Below, in pieces: positions 1 to 10,904 of a stretch of 64,000 bases of DNA. Where the stretch lies: contig MU270038.1 of NCBI GenBank assembly GCA_021432635.1, positions 682,001 through 746,000 of the forward strand, read 5' to 3'. Source of the DNA: Thozetella sp. PMI_491. Taxonomy: Eukaryota; Ascomycota; Sordariomycetes; Chaetosphaeriales; Chaetosphaeriaceae. A program made the position numbers and the translations under genes. Under the pieces are notes generated by a model, which saw nothing but the letters and a program-made list of their open reading frames with translations, did not search any database and was not told the DNA's origin. How positions within the stretch are numbered: the first letter of the stretch is position 1; every line of letters starts with the position of its first letter.

Positions 1-265
1 CTAGGTAACGGTATCCGAGCCGCCTACCCATGTTATCTAACCCTAACCCTTCGTCAGGAGACAGAGCCTCCAAGCGTCTAGGCTTCGAGAAAAAAAAGTT
101 CTCGGCTTCCTTCTGAACAGCGTTATGAGGAAGACACGTCCAACGGCGTCCATTTTGTATAATACGCGGAGTCTGAGTTGGCTCGCATGTTTAGCGTCAT
201 AATACCCTAACTAATCGTGCGCATTGTACAATACTTTCCTTCGTTTCTTTCTTGCACTTTTGGAA
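1..265. other. Upstream region of the aminopeptidase gene
   Basis: No gene is visible. The stretch contains a two-unit telomere-like repeat at 37-50 and an A-run near 91-97. It presumably holds the promoter and leader of the aminopeptidase gene that follows. Confidence 0.5.
37..50 (+). promoter_or_regulatory. Telobox-like CCCTAA repeat
   Basis: Two consecutive CCCTAA units (ctaaccctaaccct) are present, the complement of the TTAGGG telomere repeat of filamentous fungi. Short internal copies of this kind are known in yeasts as sites for Tbf1-type factors. Here it lies 216 bases upstream of the first likely start codon of the aminopeptidase gene. A role in this promoter is inference; it could be chance. 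Confidence 0.35.
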
Positions 266-3200
266 ATGTTTCGCGTGGTGGTCCAACGCTCCGCCCTTCG
301 AGCGCCCGCACGCCCGACATGGTTCCAACGGCGGCCAGCGTCGGTTCGAGCCCCGCACCCGCATCCTCTGTTGCCTTTCGCCAGAGCCTGCTACTCAGCT
401 ACCGCCCTCACTCCCACAACAAATCCGAGAACCCGGATCGCCCACCGATCCAGCTATTTCCAAGTCCGTCGCTGCTCCCACCGGCGACATAACATGTGCA
501 AGACCCAGGCCGCCGCCGAGATGGCAGGCGGAATCAACGTCCAGGCCCGCGAGCTGCTCCCCGCCAACGTCATCCCTCGCCACTACCATGTGACCCTCGA
601 GCCCGACTTCAAGAACCTCAACTTCACCGGCACCGTCGTCGTCGACCTTGACGTTGCTGAAGACTCCAAGTCCATCTCGCTCCACACCGCCGAGATTGAG
701 GTCCACGGCGCCACGCTGCGCTCCGCAGGCCAGGTCATTAGGTCCGCATTTTCTCTTTTTTTTACCCTCGTCCTTCCCCCGCCCCTCCTCCATGCGTCCG
801 CCTGGTGCCCCTCTCTCCACAGGGGTCGGAGGGATGGAGGGGTAGCTCTCTCTCCTGCAAGGTACCCAGACAGCTAACACTCCGGCAGCTCAACCCCCGC
901 CATCGCGTACGACGAGGCCGCCCAGGTTACCAAGTTCGACTTCGACAATGGCGTCGCCCAGGGGACCGCAGCCCAGCTCGAGGTCAAGTTCACTGGCATC
1001 CTCAATGACAAGATGGCTGGTTTCTACCGGTCCACCTACAAGAACCCAGATGGCACCGACGGCATCCTGGCCGTCTCCCAGATGGAGCCCACCGACGCCC
1101 GCCGGGCCTTCCCTTGCTTCGACGAGCCGTCCCTGAAGGCCGAGTTCACCATCACCCTCATCGCCGATAAGAACCTCACCGCCCTGAGCAACATGGACGT
1201 AGCCTCCGAGACCGATGTCCAGTCCGAGATCACCGGCACCACCAAGAAGGCCGTCACCTTCAACAAGTCGCCCAAGATGTCCACCTACCTCGTCGCCTTC
1301 GTCGTCGGCGAGCTCAACTACATTGAGTCGAACGACTTCCGCGTGCCTGTGCGCGTGTATGCCCCCCCCGGTCTAAACATCGAGCACGGCCGCTTCTCCC
1401 TCAACCTGGCCGCCAAGACTCTGGCCTTCTACGAGAAGGTCTTCGGCATCGACTTCCCCCTCCCCAAGATGGACCAGATCGCCATCCCGGACTTCGCCGC
1501 CGGCGCCATGGAGAACTGGGGTCTCGTGACCTACCGCGTCGTCGACTTGATGCTGGACGAGGCAGCCAGCGGCGCCGCCACCAAAGAGAGGGTTGCCGAG
1601 GTCGTCCAACACGAGCTGGCGCACCAGTGGTTTGGAAACCTGGTCACCATGGACTGGTGGGAGGGCCTGTGGCTCAATGAGGGCTTTGCCACTTGGGCTT
1701 CGTGGGTGAGCTGTTGCCAAATCCCCTGACCGACCTTGTCCCATTTACTAACTGCCACGCTAGTACTCGTGCAACAAGTTCTACCCCGAGTGGAAGGTGT
1801 GGGAGTCATATGTCACCGACAACCTGCAGCGGGCTCTCTCTCTAGACTCGCTTCGCAGCAGCCATCCCATTGAGGTGCCTGTGAAGAGGGCTGACGAGAT
1901 CAACCAGATCTTCGATGCTATTTCCTACTCGAAAGGCTCCTGCGTCCTGCGGATGATTTCCACCTACCTTGGCGAGGACACGTTCCTTGAGGGCGTGAGG
2001 AGATATCTAAAGAAGCACGCCTACGGCAACACCCAGACCGGTGATCTCTGGGCCTCCCTGAGCGAGGCCAGCGGGAAGGATGTCGAGAAGGTCATGGACA
2101 TCTGGACCAAACACATCGGCTTCCCCGTCGTGACTGTCACGGAGAAAGGTAACAACACTATCCACCTCAAGCAAAACCGATTCCTCCGCACGGCGGATGC
2201 CAAGCCTGAGGAGGACCAAGTTCTGTACCCGGTCTTCCTGGGTCTGCGGACGGAAAAGGGCCAGGCCGACAACGTCCTGACCCTCGACCAGAGGGAGGGA
2301 GACTTCAACATTCCCGGCGACTTCTTCAAGCTGAATGCGAACCACACCGGCCTGTACCGAACCTCGTACTCTCCTGAGAGGCTGGAGAAGCTCGGCACAG
2401 CGGCCAAGCAGGGTTTGCTCTCCGTGGAGGATAGGGCTGGCATGATCGCCGATGCGGGCGCGCTGGCATCTTCGGGATACCAGAAGACATCGGGTGTTCT
2501 AAGCCTGCTCAAGGGATTCGATTCTGAGACCGAATTCGTCGTCTGGAACGAGATCATCTCCCGCATCGTGACCGTCCAAGGCGCCTGGATCTTCGAGGAC
2601 AAGGCCATCCGGGACGGCCTGCAGGCCTTCCAGCGCGACCTCGTGAGCAAGAAGGCTCACGAGATGGGCTGGAACTTCTCGGACAATGATGGCCACATCG
2701 AGCAGCAGTTTAAGGCCATGCTCTTCGGCAATGCCGGCCTGTGTGGCGACGAGAAGATCGTCAAGGCCGCCCAGGACATGTTCGCCAAGTACATGGCTGG
2801 CGACAAGACGGCGATCCACCCCAACATTCGTGGCAGTGTGTTCGGCATCGCTCTGAAGCATGGCGGCAAGGCCGAGGTAAACCCAAACCCCCATCCTATG
2901 AGATCCGCTATGGTAATGTGCTGACTCGCTACAGTACGAGGCTGTTCTCAACTTCTACCGGACGTCGACCAACAGCGATGAGCGCAATACCGCGCTGCGC
3001 TGCCTCGGGCGTGCCAAGGACCCCGAGCTCATCCAGCGGACCCTCGGCATGCTCTTTGGTGGCGAGGTCAAGGACCAGGATATCTACATCCCGGCCACTG
3101 GGCTCCGCAGCCACCCCGAGGGCGTGGAGGCTCTCTACGAGTGGATGACGGTGAACTGGGATGTGCTCACCAAGCGACTCCCCCCGGGGCTTTCGATGCT

Positions 3201-3411
3201 TGGATCCATGGTGACCATCTTGACGTCGAGCTTCACCACTCCCGAGCAGAAGGCTAAGGTGGAGGAGTTCTTTTCTAAGCGGAACACCAACGGATTCGAC
3301 CAGTCGCTCGCCCAGAGCTTGGATGCCATCCAGTCCAAGATCTCGTGGCTTGAGCGCGACCGGGACGACGTAGCAAAGTGGCTGAAGGATAACGGATACT
3401 ACAGTGCGTAA
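266..3411 (+). CDS. ape2: M1 family zinc aminopeptidase (Ape2/Aap1 type), 4 exons
   Basis: Removes N-terminal residues from peptides using one zinc ion. Exons are 266-741, 889-1705, 1764-2876 and 2935-3411. Introns are 147, 58 and 58 nt, each with a recognisable acceptor and two with clear branch sites. Counting from the ATG at 494 the protein has 884 residues, with GAMEN (288-292), HELAH (324-328) and the third zinc ligand E347 exactly 19 residues after H328, inside WLNEGFA. The large C-terminal helical domain ends with KDNGYYSA. An in-frame ATG at 266 adds 76 residues rich in Arg and Ser with almost no acids, ending near RACYSAT, which looks like a mitochondrial presequence; a further ATG lies at 224. 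I infer two products, one cytosolic (494) and one mitochondrial (266). Yeast Ape2 is about 950 residues, so both lengths are reasonable. Family assignment is certain; the start is not. Confidence 0.95.
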
Positions 3412-3978
3412 GCACGAGGAAGGCATCGTCTAGACTCCCCTCCTGTCTGACACAATGGTGCTAGAGGTACAGACGCAGGCAGCATCTAAGACCGCCCACC
3501 TGTAGAATTACAGCAAAAGAAAAGAGTGACTAGATGCCAAGAGACTCATGCAAGGCGCGTGCTGAGTTCGGCACCAACTTTAACTGTACTATCTTTTGTG
3601 TGACTGCTGGGAGCGCGTGATGTTTTGAAGCCCCCTTTCTCAAACCGCCTCCGAGGGCCTTGGTTTTGCTTCGTATTTTCTTCCCACACGACCTCGTGAG
3701 AACTCGGTGGGAAGGCCGCTGCAGCGGTTAGCTGCTCATGCAACGAAACGAGAGCGCTGGTAAAAAAGGTGAACCCCCCAATAAAAGACTGCCGACTAGG
3801 CTATTCGTAGGTGGATAGCTCGAGCGGGTTTCCTGTAGCTGCACGTGAACCCATTTTCGATTGGAGGTTTTTCGACCTCCAATTTTCTTCCCACTTTGGT
3901 GCCCGAGCCCCAGCTGCGTTGCCCCGCCCGTCCCTCCCACCTACCTAGTACCTAGGGCTTTTGGCTGACGGCAGCACC
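3412..3978. other. Intergenic, aminopeptidase to kelch gene
   Basis: No coding frame is convincing. The region should hold the 3' end of the aminopeptidase transcript and the promoter of the kelch gene. It carries a perfect hairpin at 3860-3883 (listed separately) and a CCTAGTACCTAGG-type palindromic cluster around 3940-3957, just upstream of the next start codon. Confidence 0.5.
3860..3883. repeat. Perfect 9-bp inverted repeat upstream of the kelch gene
   Basis: attggaggt at 3860-3868 is followed by a six-base loop (ttttcg) and then its exact complement acctccaat at 3875-3883. The hairpin ends 95 bases before the kelch ATG, so it may lie in the mRNA leader or the core promoter. Function unknown. 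Confidence 0.7.
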
Positions 3979-6214
3979 ATGGCGAAGGATAAGAAAGGCA
4001 AGACGGAGGCTAAGAAGGCCAAGCTGGCCGAAAAGAAAGAGAAGCAGACGAAAAAGGCCGACAAGAAGGCCAAGATCAAGGCGGCCAAAGCCGACGGTAG
4101 CGACGTCGAGGACGTCGATCTCGACGCGGTGCTAGAAGAGTACAGGAAACAGCAGGAGCAGTTCCTGAAGATCACCGAGACAGTAGCGGACGGGCCCCCT
4201 CGGCCGCGTGCCTCATCCACTCTGCTCGCCAACCCGTCCAACAGCAACCAGTTGCTGTTGTTCGGCGGCGAGTACTTCAATGGCGCCCTGGCCACTTTCT
4301 TCAACGACCTGATGGTCTACTACATCGACCGGGACGAGTGGCGCTCTGTCACGAGTCCTAACGCTCCTCTGCCCCGGAGTGGGCACGCATGGTGCCGAGG
4401 TGGCAACCAGAGCAATGCTGTGTACCTCTTCGGCGGAGAGTTCAGCTCGCCCAAGCAGGGAACCTTTTACCACTACAATGACTTCTGGCAGCTCAATCCT
4501 ACTTCGCGGGAGTGGACGCGCCTCGAGCCCAAGGGCAAGACGCCGCCGGCTCGCAGCGGCCACCGCATGACCTACTTCAAGAACTATATCATCCTCTTCG
4601 GTGGCTTCCAGGACACGGCCAACCAGACCAAGTACCTGGCTGACCTCTGGCTCTACGATACCCAGAACTTTGTGTGGTTCAACCCAACTCTCCCGCCAGC
4701 CCAGCTTAAGCCTGACGCGCGCTCCTCCTTCACCCTGCTCCCTCACGAGCAGGGTGCCGTCTTGTACGGCGGGTACTCGCGCGTCAAGGCTACCGTAGCC
4801 GTCAACAAACAGACCCGCGGGGGTTCTCAAGGGCAGCGAAACGTGCTGAAGCCTATGGTGCACCAGGACTGTTTCTTCCTCCGCATCACCCCACCAGGCG
4901 CCGATGCACCAGCCGGGGCGCCACCGACCGTGCGGTGGGAGAAGCGTAAGAAGCCAGCTAATACACCAGTGCCGACGCGTGCGGGCGCCACCATGGCGTT
5001 CCACAAGGGCCGTGGGATCCTGTTCGGAGGCGTTCACGACGTGGAGGAGAGCGAGGAGGGGATGGACAGCGAGTTTTTCAACGGCATGTTTGCCTGGAAC
5101 GTTGAGCGGAACCGCTTCTTCCCCCTTGCGCTGCGGAAGCCCCGGGCGCAGAAGAAAGCGACTGGAGGCGAGCAGCAGCGCGTCGGGCGGCGGGGGCGGG
5201 CGCAAGCCAACGAGGAGGAGTTACTGAAGCAGCTGGCAGCGCTGCAGGCCGGCCAGTCGCTGGAGGACGCTGACGAGATGGAGCTGGACCGCAAGGGAAA
5301 TGGCTCCGAGGATGTGGAGGATAAGCCGGTACGGGAGATGCCCGTGTCGACCGAGTTCCCACACCCGCGGTTCAACGCTCAGCTAGCGGTCCAGGATGAC
5401 GTGCTGTACATCTACGGCGGCACGTTCGAGAAGGGCGACCGGGAGTTTACGTTTGACGACCTCTACGCCATCGACCTGGGCAAGCTGGACGGCTCTAAGG
5501 AGATCTTCAACCGCCCGGTCGAGGATTGGATTGTAAGTCACCCGCGGCCTCCCTGCTCGAAGTGCACCCGCCCACCCGATGCTGACCGGTTTTCCAGATG
5601 TCGGAAGATGAAGACGAGGACGACGAGGACGATGATGAAGACGACGACGAGGATGAGGACGGCGATGTGGAGATGCCAGACGAGGAGCCCGAGAAGCTGT
5701 TTTCACCCAGCAAGAGGAAGAAGAAGCAGGCGGACGAGGACACTGATGCTACTGAGCCAGAAACACCTTCTACGGCTTCTTCTGAAGAGGAAGAGACTGA
5801 GACATCTACAGCCACTGTAGACGATGGCCTGCCGCATCCAAGAGTAAGGCTCTCTCTCCCCTTCCCACCCAACCCCCCATCTGCCACGCGGCCAAAAGCA
5901 AGATTCCGTACTGACTCAACGTCTAGCCATTTGAGTCCCGCCGAGACTTCTTCCAGCGTACGTCCAACGAGTGGCAGGAAGTTCTCATGACGAGTCTGCG
6001 GTGGAAGGGCGTCCAGCCCGAGACATTGACTATCAAGGAGATCAAGTCCAAAGCATTTGAGCTCAGCGAGGAGAAGTGGTGGGACTGCCGCGAGGAAATC
6101 ACCGCCCTGGAGGACGAGCAAGAAGCCGCGGGCATCGGCGAGGTCGTGTCGTTGGCAGACCGAGGCGAGGCTGGGGCCGGAGGGGCCGGGGGCGGCGGCC
6201 TGCGGAGGAGGTAG
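3979..6214 (+). CDS. kel3: Kelch-repeat protein, KEL3/KLHDC4 type, 3 exons
   Basis: Exons are 3979-5532, 5598-5843 and 5927-6214, all junctions phase 0, giving 695 residues. The first 45 residues are an almost pure Lys/Ala/Glu segment (MAKDKKGK start), typical of KEL3/KLHDC4 proteins. At least six kelch blades follow, marked by LLLFGGEY, VYLFGGEF, IILFGGFQ, AVLYGGYS, GILFGGVH and LYIYGGTF, which would form a beta-propeller for protein binding. The short second exon begins with a run of about 32 Asp/Glu-rich residues and continues with Lys- and Ser/Thr-rich segments. The C-terminal exon (PFESRRDFFQRTS onward) carries a conserved-looking tail and ends in a Gly/Arg-rich stretch. KEL3 is poorly characterised in yeast; the human homologue KLHDC4 is an E3 ligase substrate receptor. 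I am confident of the family but not of the role. Confidence 0.9.
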
Positions 6215-7641
6215 CCGCAAATATTATGTGGTGTGTTAAATCGGGATAGCAGATCTATAGCTACCAACGGCACGTTGATAGAAAAGAGCGGAGCTAGGCA
6301 AAGCTACTTAGGTACGGTATAGTACCTACTCTGGTCAAGGCTAGAGGGTATGTGCATGCACCTTAGGCTATGGGCGCTCGAGGTCTGTGCGGAAGCCAGG
6401 CCAGCCAAGGCATTTTCCTTCCAGTTTCCCTCCCTAAAGCCACCGCCCCTTCTGGTTGGGTCTGCATCGATTGTGCCCTCGTGAAGGCGCTTTAGCACAC
6501 TTACGGCCAGTTTTGCGAAAATTGAGGCCAGATAGCTGGAGGCAAAACCCTGGTACGGATATTCTGGACACGTGGAATACAGCAGGGACCTTGCTCAAGT
6601 CGGGAGTAATTCATCCTTTGGTGTAAGATTTCCATTCGATAGTCCCTTTCCGGACCGATGCCTTCTCAGCACCGTTCTGGGGTGCAGAGGTGGTGGGGGA
6701 TGCTACCGATCCTACGGGATCGGGGGAGCCGGATTGGCCACATTTCCCGGGATACGGGGCGAGGCTGGCCAAGAAGGCTGGCCGGGGTAAAGGCCAGATA
6801 TATGCCAAGCCAGCCCTTCGCACAAAAGGTGCCTGCAAGACTTACGAAGTACACTGCTCCGTACACCGCCGTCCTGCATTGCATTACCACGGCTCCTCAA
6901 GATTGAAGATGCAACGCCAAGTTTCCTTGCCTTCGCCATGTTGCGTAGCCTAGGGGGGGGAGGTTGGCAACGCAAGACTGCTTTACTCCCGAGTGCGGGC
7001 GGCCATGAACAAGAGAACGGCAGCGTTCTTTGAGACGCTTGGGTCGGCAGAACCCGATTCATTTGTGCCAAAAATGCGATGCCACGCGCCTGCGATGGAT
7101 GCGGTGGGATGATAGTTGAGCAAGGTACGCGTGGGGCCTGCAACAGGGTCTCCAAGTAATAAAATCGGAGCATGTTCCTGACCCAAAAAACCCCCCAATA
7201 ATCAGGGCAGCTATCGAACGAGCATGCACGAGGACTGGACCGAGTGGCAGTAGCTAAGTGGCTTGAGTGGGAAGGGGGTGGACTTGCCGGTGGGGGCGAC
7301 TGGGGAGGGCGCTTGCCTGGAGGACCCTGCCGGCGGTGCATGTGCTGCATGAACCTCGTTTGTCCGTCCCTAGAGCTAGGTACCTAGGTTGGTATGTACA
7401 TAAGGTACCTACGATGGGATCTGTAATAGCGCCTCGCTGTTGCTTCCTGCCAGCAACCGTCGATGGGCCAACAACAGGGTGCATAGGCCGAAGTGAAGAG
7501 GGTCCAATCCTTCAGCATGGCAAATATCGTTCCGCTTCGCCAACGGACCGAGAAGGGGATGGGGAAACAAGACAAGGTCTTGCCGGCACTGATTCAGGCC
7601 GTTGGCATGTAAGCCAGGGGCGGCAACTACACAAGTCGAGA

Positions 7642-7678
7642 GGGGCGAAGGGGGAAAAGGGGGGGGGGGGGGATGGGG
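7642..7678 (+). repeat. G-tract cluster with G14 run
   Basis: Four or more runs of at least four G lie within 37 bases, including 14 consecutive G at 7659-7672. The spacing satisfies the usual G-quadruplex pattern (runs of at least 3 G, loops of 1-7). It lies about 1 kb upstream of the PDI start codon. No function is shown. Confidence 0.6.
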
Positions 7679-8284
7679 TTGCGAGCTGGACTAGCTAGCA
7701 GGGTCCAGCACGTCTATCGCCAAGCATCTGCCGTCAAGTAGTGGACCGCTCTCAAGGCAGACGGCCCGTTCGCCGCGCAAAGTAAAGGCGCCGAGGGGAA
7801 GGAGTACTCTGGGCTGGGGAAGGGAAAATGAAATCCCACCAGCCTCCAGGCAGTGCACAAAGGACGAGCTTGCGACTATCAAAAGGGGGCGAAAAAGGGG
7901 GGACTTCCTGCGCGTGGACCTGATTAGAAATAGGATAATGGTTAAGCGTCCCTGCGGGATCAGAGACACCAGTTGCTTGGAAAAGGCTAGGGAAGGGGAG
8001 GGAGACAAGCTGAGGGATGTTCTTTTTTTATAACCTCTTGTAATCGGAGAGGCAAGCTTGATCAGGGCAAAGCCAGGTGTCCCTGGGGCTGATGGACGGC
8101 GAGCTGCACAGAAGACACGAGAGGGAATCTGATGTTCCATGTCCCATGATGAATTTGGGTGCGCCCCGTTTTTTTTTTCTTTTGCCCCTCCGCGGCACCT
8201 GTCAGCCGCTGAGTGGAGGCTGGAGAGATCGCCTCACAGCCGAAGCGGACCTAGGACGCTATCAATGCAGCGTCCGTGGAAAGC

Positions 8285-8295
8285 CAGCGTGTCCT
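8285..8295 (+). promoter_or_regulatory. Unfolded-protein-response element (Hac1/HacA site) upstream of PDI
   Basis: The sequence cagcgtgtcct contains CAGCGTGTC, identical to the core of the yeast UPRE bound by Hac1. It also matches 10 of 11 positions of the Aspergillus HacA consensus CAN(G/A)NTG(T/G)CCT. It lies 415 bases upstream of the PDI ATG on the coding strand. PDI genes are classic UPR targets, so the location supports function. Binding itself is inferred. Confidence 0.6.
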
Positions 8296-8699
8296 TAAAC
8301 CTGGGGAGGCTGCGACCCCTAGCTTAGAAATTCGATAAGCCAGATAAAAAGTGGCCTCAGAGCAACTCGACAGCTTTCGACCCTTCACTCTTCTTCACTC
8401 CCGTCTCCTCGAAGCCCTTTTTACCAATTCGTTTGGGCCAACCGAAGAATTGACTCGAGGCATCGGTCGCTTGCCCATTCATTCTTTCTTTTCGGTATTC
8501 GTCTAGATACCCTGTGAGCAATTCCCCCCATCTCCCCCTGCCTCGACATGCGCGTCCCCGCGGGTGTCCCCCTCTCCATCCCACCTTCTGGTCTACGCAC
8601 AACCCAATCTGCAACCCGCCATGATCCTTTTTTTCCCCGTTGTAACTGACACGAGCTTTCTCTAGCTTGCCCCGTTTTCATCTCATAAATAAAAAAAAG

Positions 8700-10262
8700 A
8701 TGCATAACGCTCACAAGATCGCCCTCGGCCTGCTGGCCGCCGCAGCCGCTGTCTCGGCCTCGGACGTTGAGCAGCTGAAGAAGGATACCTTCGATGACTT
8801 CATCAAGGCCAACGACATTGTCCTTGCGGAGTGTAAGTGCAAAAGAGCAGAAAAGAGCAACGGCCCGGCCTGAGAGCACAGCTAACCGCCTCTGCCTACA
8901 GTCTTCGCCCCGTGGTGCGGCCACTGCAAGGCCCTGGCCCCCGAGTACGAGGAGGCCGCGACGACGCTCAAGGAGAAGGACATCAAGCTCGTCAAGGTTG
9001 ACTGCACAGAGGAGGCCGACCTCTGCGGGCAGTACGGCGTTGAGGGCTACCCCACCCTCAAGGTCTTCCGCGGCCTCGACAACATCACCCCTTACAAGGG
9101 CCAGCGCAAGGCCGGCGCTATCACCTCGTACATGATCAAGCAGTCGCTCCCGGCTGTCTCTCTCCTCACCAAGGACACCGTCGAGGATTTCAAGAAGGCC
9201 GACAAGGTCGTCGTCGTCGCTTACTTCGACGCCGCCGACAAGGCCTCCAATGAGACCTTCGGCGAGGTTGCTGAGAAGCTCCGTGACAACTTCCCCTTCG
9301 GCGCCACCAGCGACGCCTCCCTGGCCGAGGCTGAGGGCGTGACCGCCCCGGCCATCGTCGTCTACAAGGAGTTCGATGAGGGCAAGTCGACCTTCTCTGA
9401 GAAGTTCGACGCCGAGGCTATTGAGAAGTTCGTCAAGACCGCCGCCACCCCCCTGATCGGTGAGGTCGGCCCCGAGACCTACTCGGACTACATGTCGGCC
9501 GGCATTCCCCTGGCCTACATCTTCGCCGAGACCGCCGAGGAGCGCAAGGAGCTCAGCGATGTCCTCAAGCCCATCGCTGAGGCCCACCGCGGTGCCATCA
9601 ACTTCGCCACCATCGACGCCAAGGCGTTCGGCGCCCACGCCGGCAACCTGAACCTCAAGGCTGACAAGTTCCCCGCCTTCGCCATCCAGGAGACCGTCAA
9701 GAACCAGAAGTTCCCCTTCGACCAGGAGAAGGAGATCACCCACGACGCCATCAAGGCCTTCGTCGACGACTTCGTCTCCGGCAAGGTCGACCCTAGCATC
9801 AAGTCGGAGCCCATCCCTGAGACCCAGGAGGGCGTGACCATTGTTGTCGCCAAGAACTACAACGACATCGTCCTCGACGATACCAAGGACGTCCTCATCG
9901 AGTTCTACGCTCCCTGGTGCGGACACTGCAAGGCTCTCGCCCCTAAGTACGATGAGCTGGCCGCTCTGTACGCTGGCAGCGAGTTCAAGGACAAGGTCGT
10001 CATTGCCAAGGTGGACGCCACCGCCAACGACGTTCCGGATGAGATCCAGGGCTTCCCCACCATCAAGCTCTACCCCGCCGGCGACAAGAAGAACCCGGCC
10101 ACCTACTCGGGCTCTCGCACCGTCGAGGACCTGATCAAGTTCATCGCGGAGAGCGGCAAGTACAAGGCCTCGGTCGAGATCCCCGACGAGTCCGCCGCCC
10201 CGGCTGCTACCGAGTCGACGTCCAGCGAGGCGGCGAAGGAGACGGACCACGACGAGCTTTAG
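8700..10262 (+). CDS. pdi1: Protein disulfide isomerase, ER lumen, 2 exons
   Basis: Forms, breaks and rearranges disulfides in proteins folding in the ER. Exons are 8700-8832 and 8902-10262 (intron 69 nt, GTAAGT donor, phase 1), giving 497 residues. Residues 1-20 are a signal peptide with an Ala/Leu core. Four thioredoxin-fold domains follow in the a-b-b'-a' order. Active sites WCGHC are at 50-53 (domain a) and 384-387 (domain a'). A Glu/Ala/Ser-rich tail ends in HDEL (494-497), the ER retrieval signal. Length equals that of other fungal PDIs. The start is fixed by the signal peptide; the ATG directly follows an A-rich run. Codon use is strongly C/G-ended, as expected of a highly expressed gene. 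Regulation by the unfolded protein response is likely from the element about 400 bases upstream. Confidence 0.98.
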
Positions 10263-10904
10263 TGAAGAAAAATGGGGTTGGCTCTTCTTTCCTGTATTGT
10301 GTATTCGGGCTTTTCGGGTATCACGTCGCGTTCTTCAGGGTCGGAGTAAAATACCTAGGGCAGCCTTAATAAAAAGGGCATTTGATCTTGACGCATTGAG
10401 TTCGTAGTTCCTTCAGCGGTGGAGCGCGCCAACCAACTTGTATGTGATGATATGATGCGCTGTGAGAACATGCAATGGCTGGCTAGCTTTGCCTTGACCG
10501 CTGGTTGCTTGCTCACAAAGTTGTCCAGACCAGCTATTCGGCATGCGCCGCCCCATGGCCAAGGAGGCGCTGTGCATGCTGGCTGAGCCAAACAGATCGA
10601 GAGAAGTGAAGAATTAAAATGGGCTGACGTGGTGGCCATACGGATGTTTGGTAGCTAGATTTGCTCCGTAAAGGGGCGACATTCTCGGGGAAAAGGGGGT
10701 CCAGGCCCATTCTACCGCCTACCGCCATATTTTTTTTTAGGGGCAGCATAGACACCCATTAGGCCAGAATTTGCTAGACCCATTTTCTACACCCGTGCCG
10801 ACTCCCCCTGGCAGTCCTCCGGAATCTTTCTCCCCTCGAGCGACTTCCACCACCGCAAACACCATCGCCCACACTGCAACCTCCACCGCAACCACCGGCT
10901 CACG
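10263..10904. other. Intergenic, PDI to small mitochondrial gene
   Basis: No gene seen. It contains the PDI 3' end, a TACCTAGG motif near 10351, a 9-base T run near 10730, and a pyrimidine-rich leader-like stretch before 10905. Confidence 0.45.

Larger units (their letters stand above)
6215..8699. other. Long intergenic region upstream of PDI
   Basis: About 2.5 kb without a supported gene. Open frames here are short, overlap on both strands and lack splice-consistent continuation. It contains a CTAGGTACCTAGG palindrome cluster (about 7376-7410), a run of 14 G (7659-7672) within a G-tract-rich segment, an 8-base T run near 8170, a UPR element (8285-8293), and a pyrimidine-rich stretch just before the PDI start that is probably its leader. 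Confidence 0.5.

Noticed and set aside
331-365. tRNA B-box-like GGTTCGAGCCC near 339, and GGTTCGAGTCC near 56042
   Set aside because: T-arm stems do not pair correctly and no A box lies upstream.
4213-5205. 330-codon frame antisense to the kelch gene
   Set aside because: Same cause: shadow of a GC-biased exon with clear kelch repeats on the plus strand.
8421-10250. 609-codon open frame antisense to PDI
   Set aside because: It mirrors the PDI exon and is an effect of the strong C/G third-position bias; its composition is Leu/Val/Gly/Glu-repetitive and has no domain.
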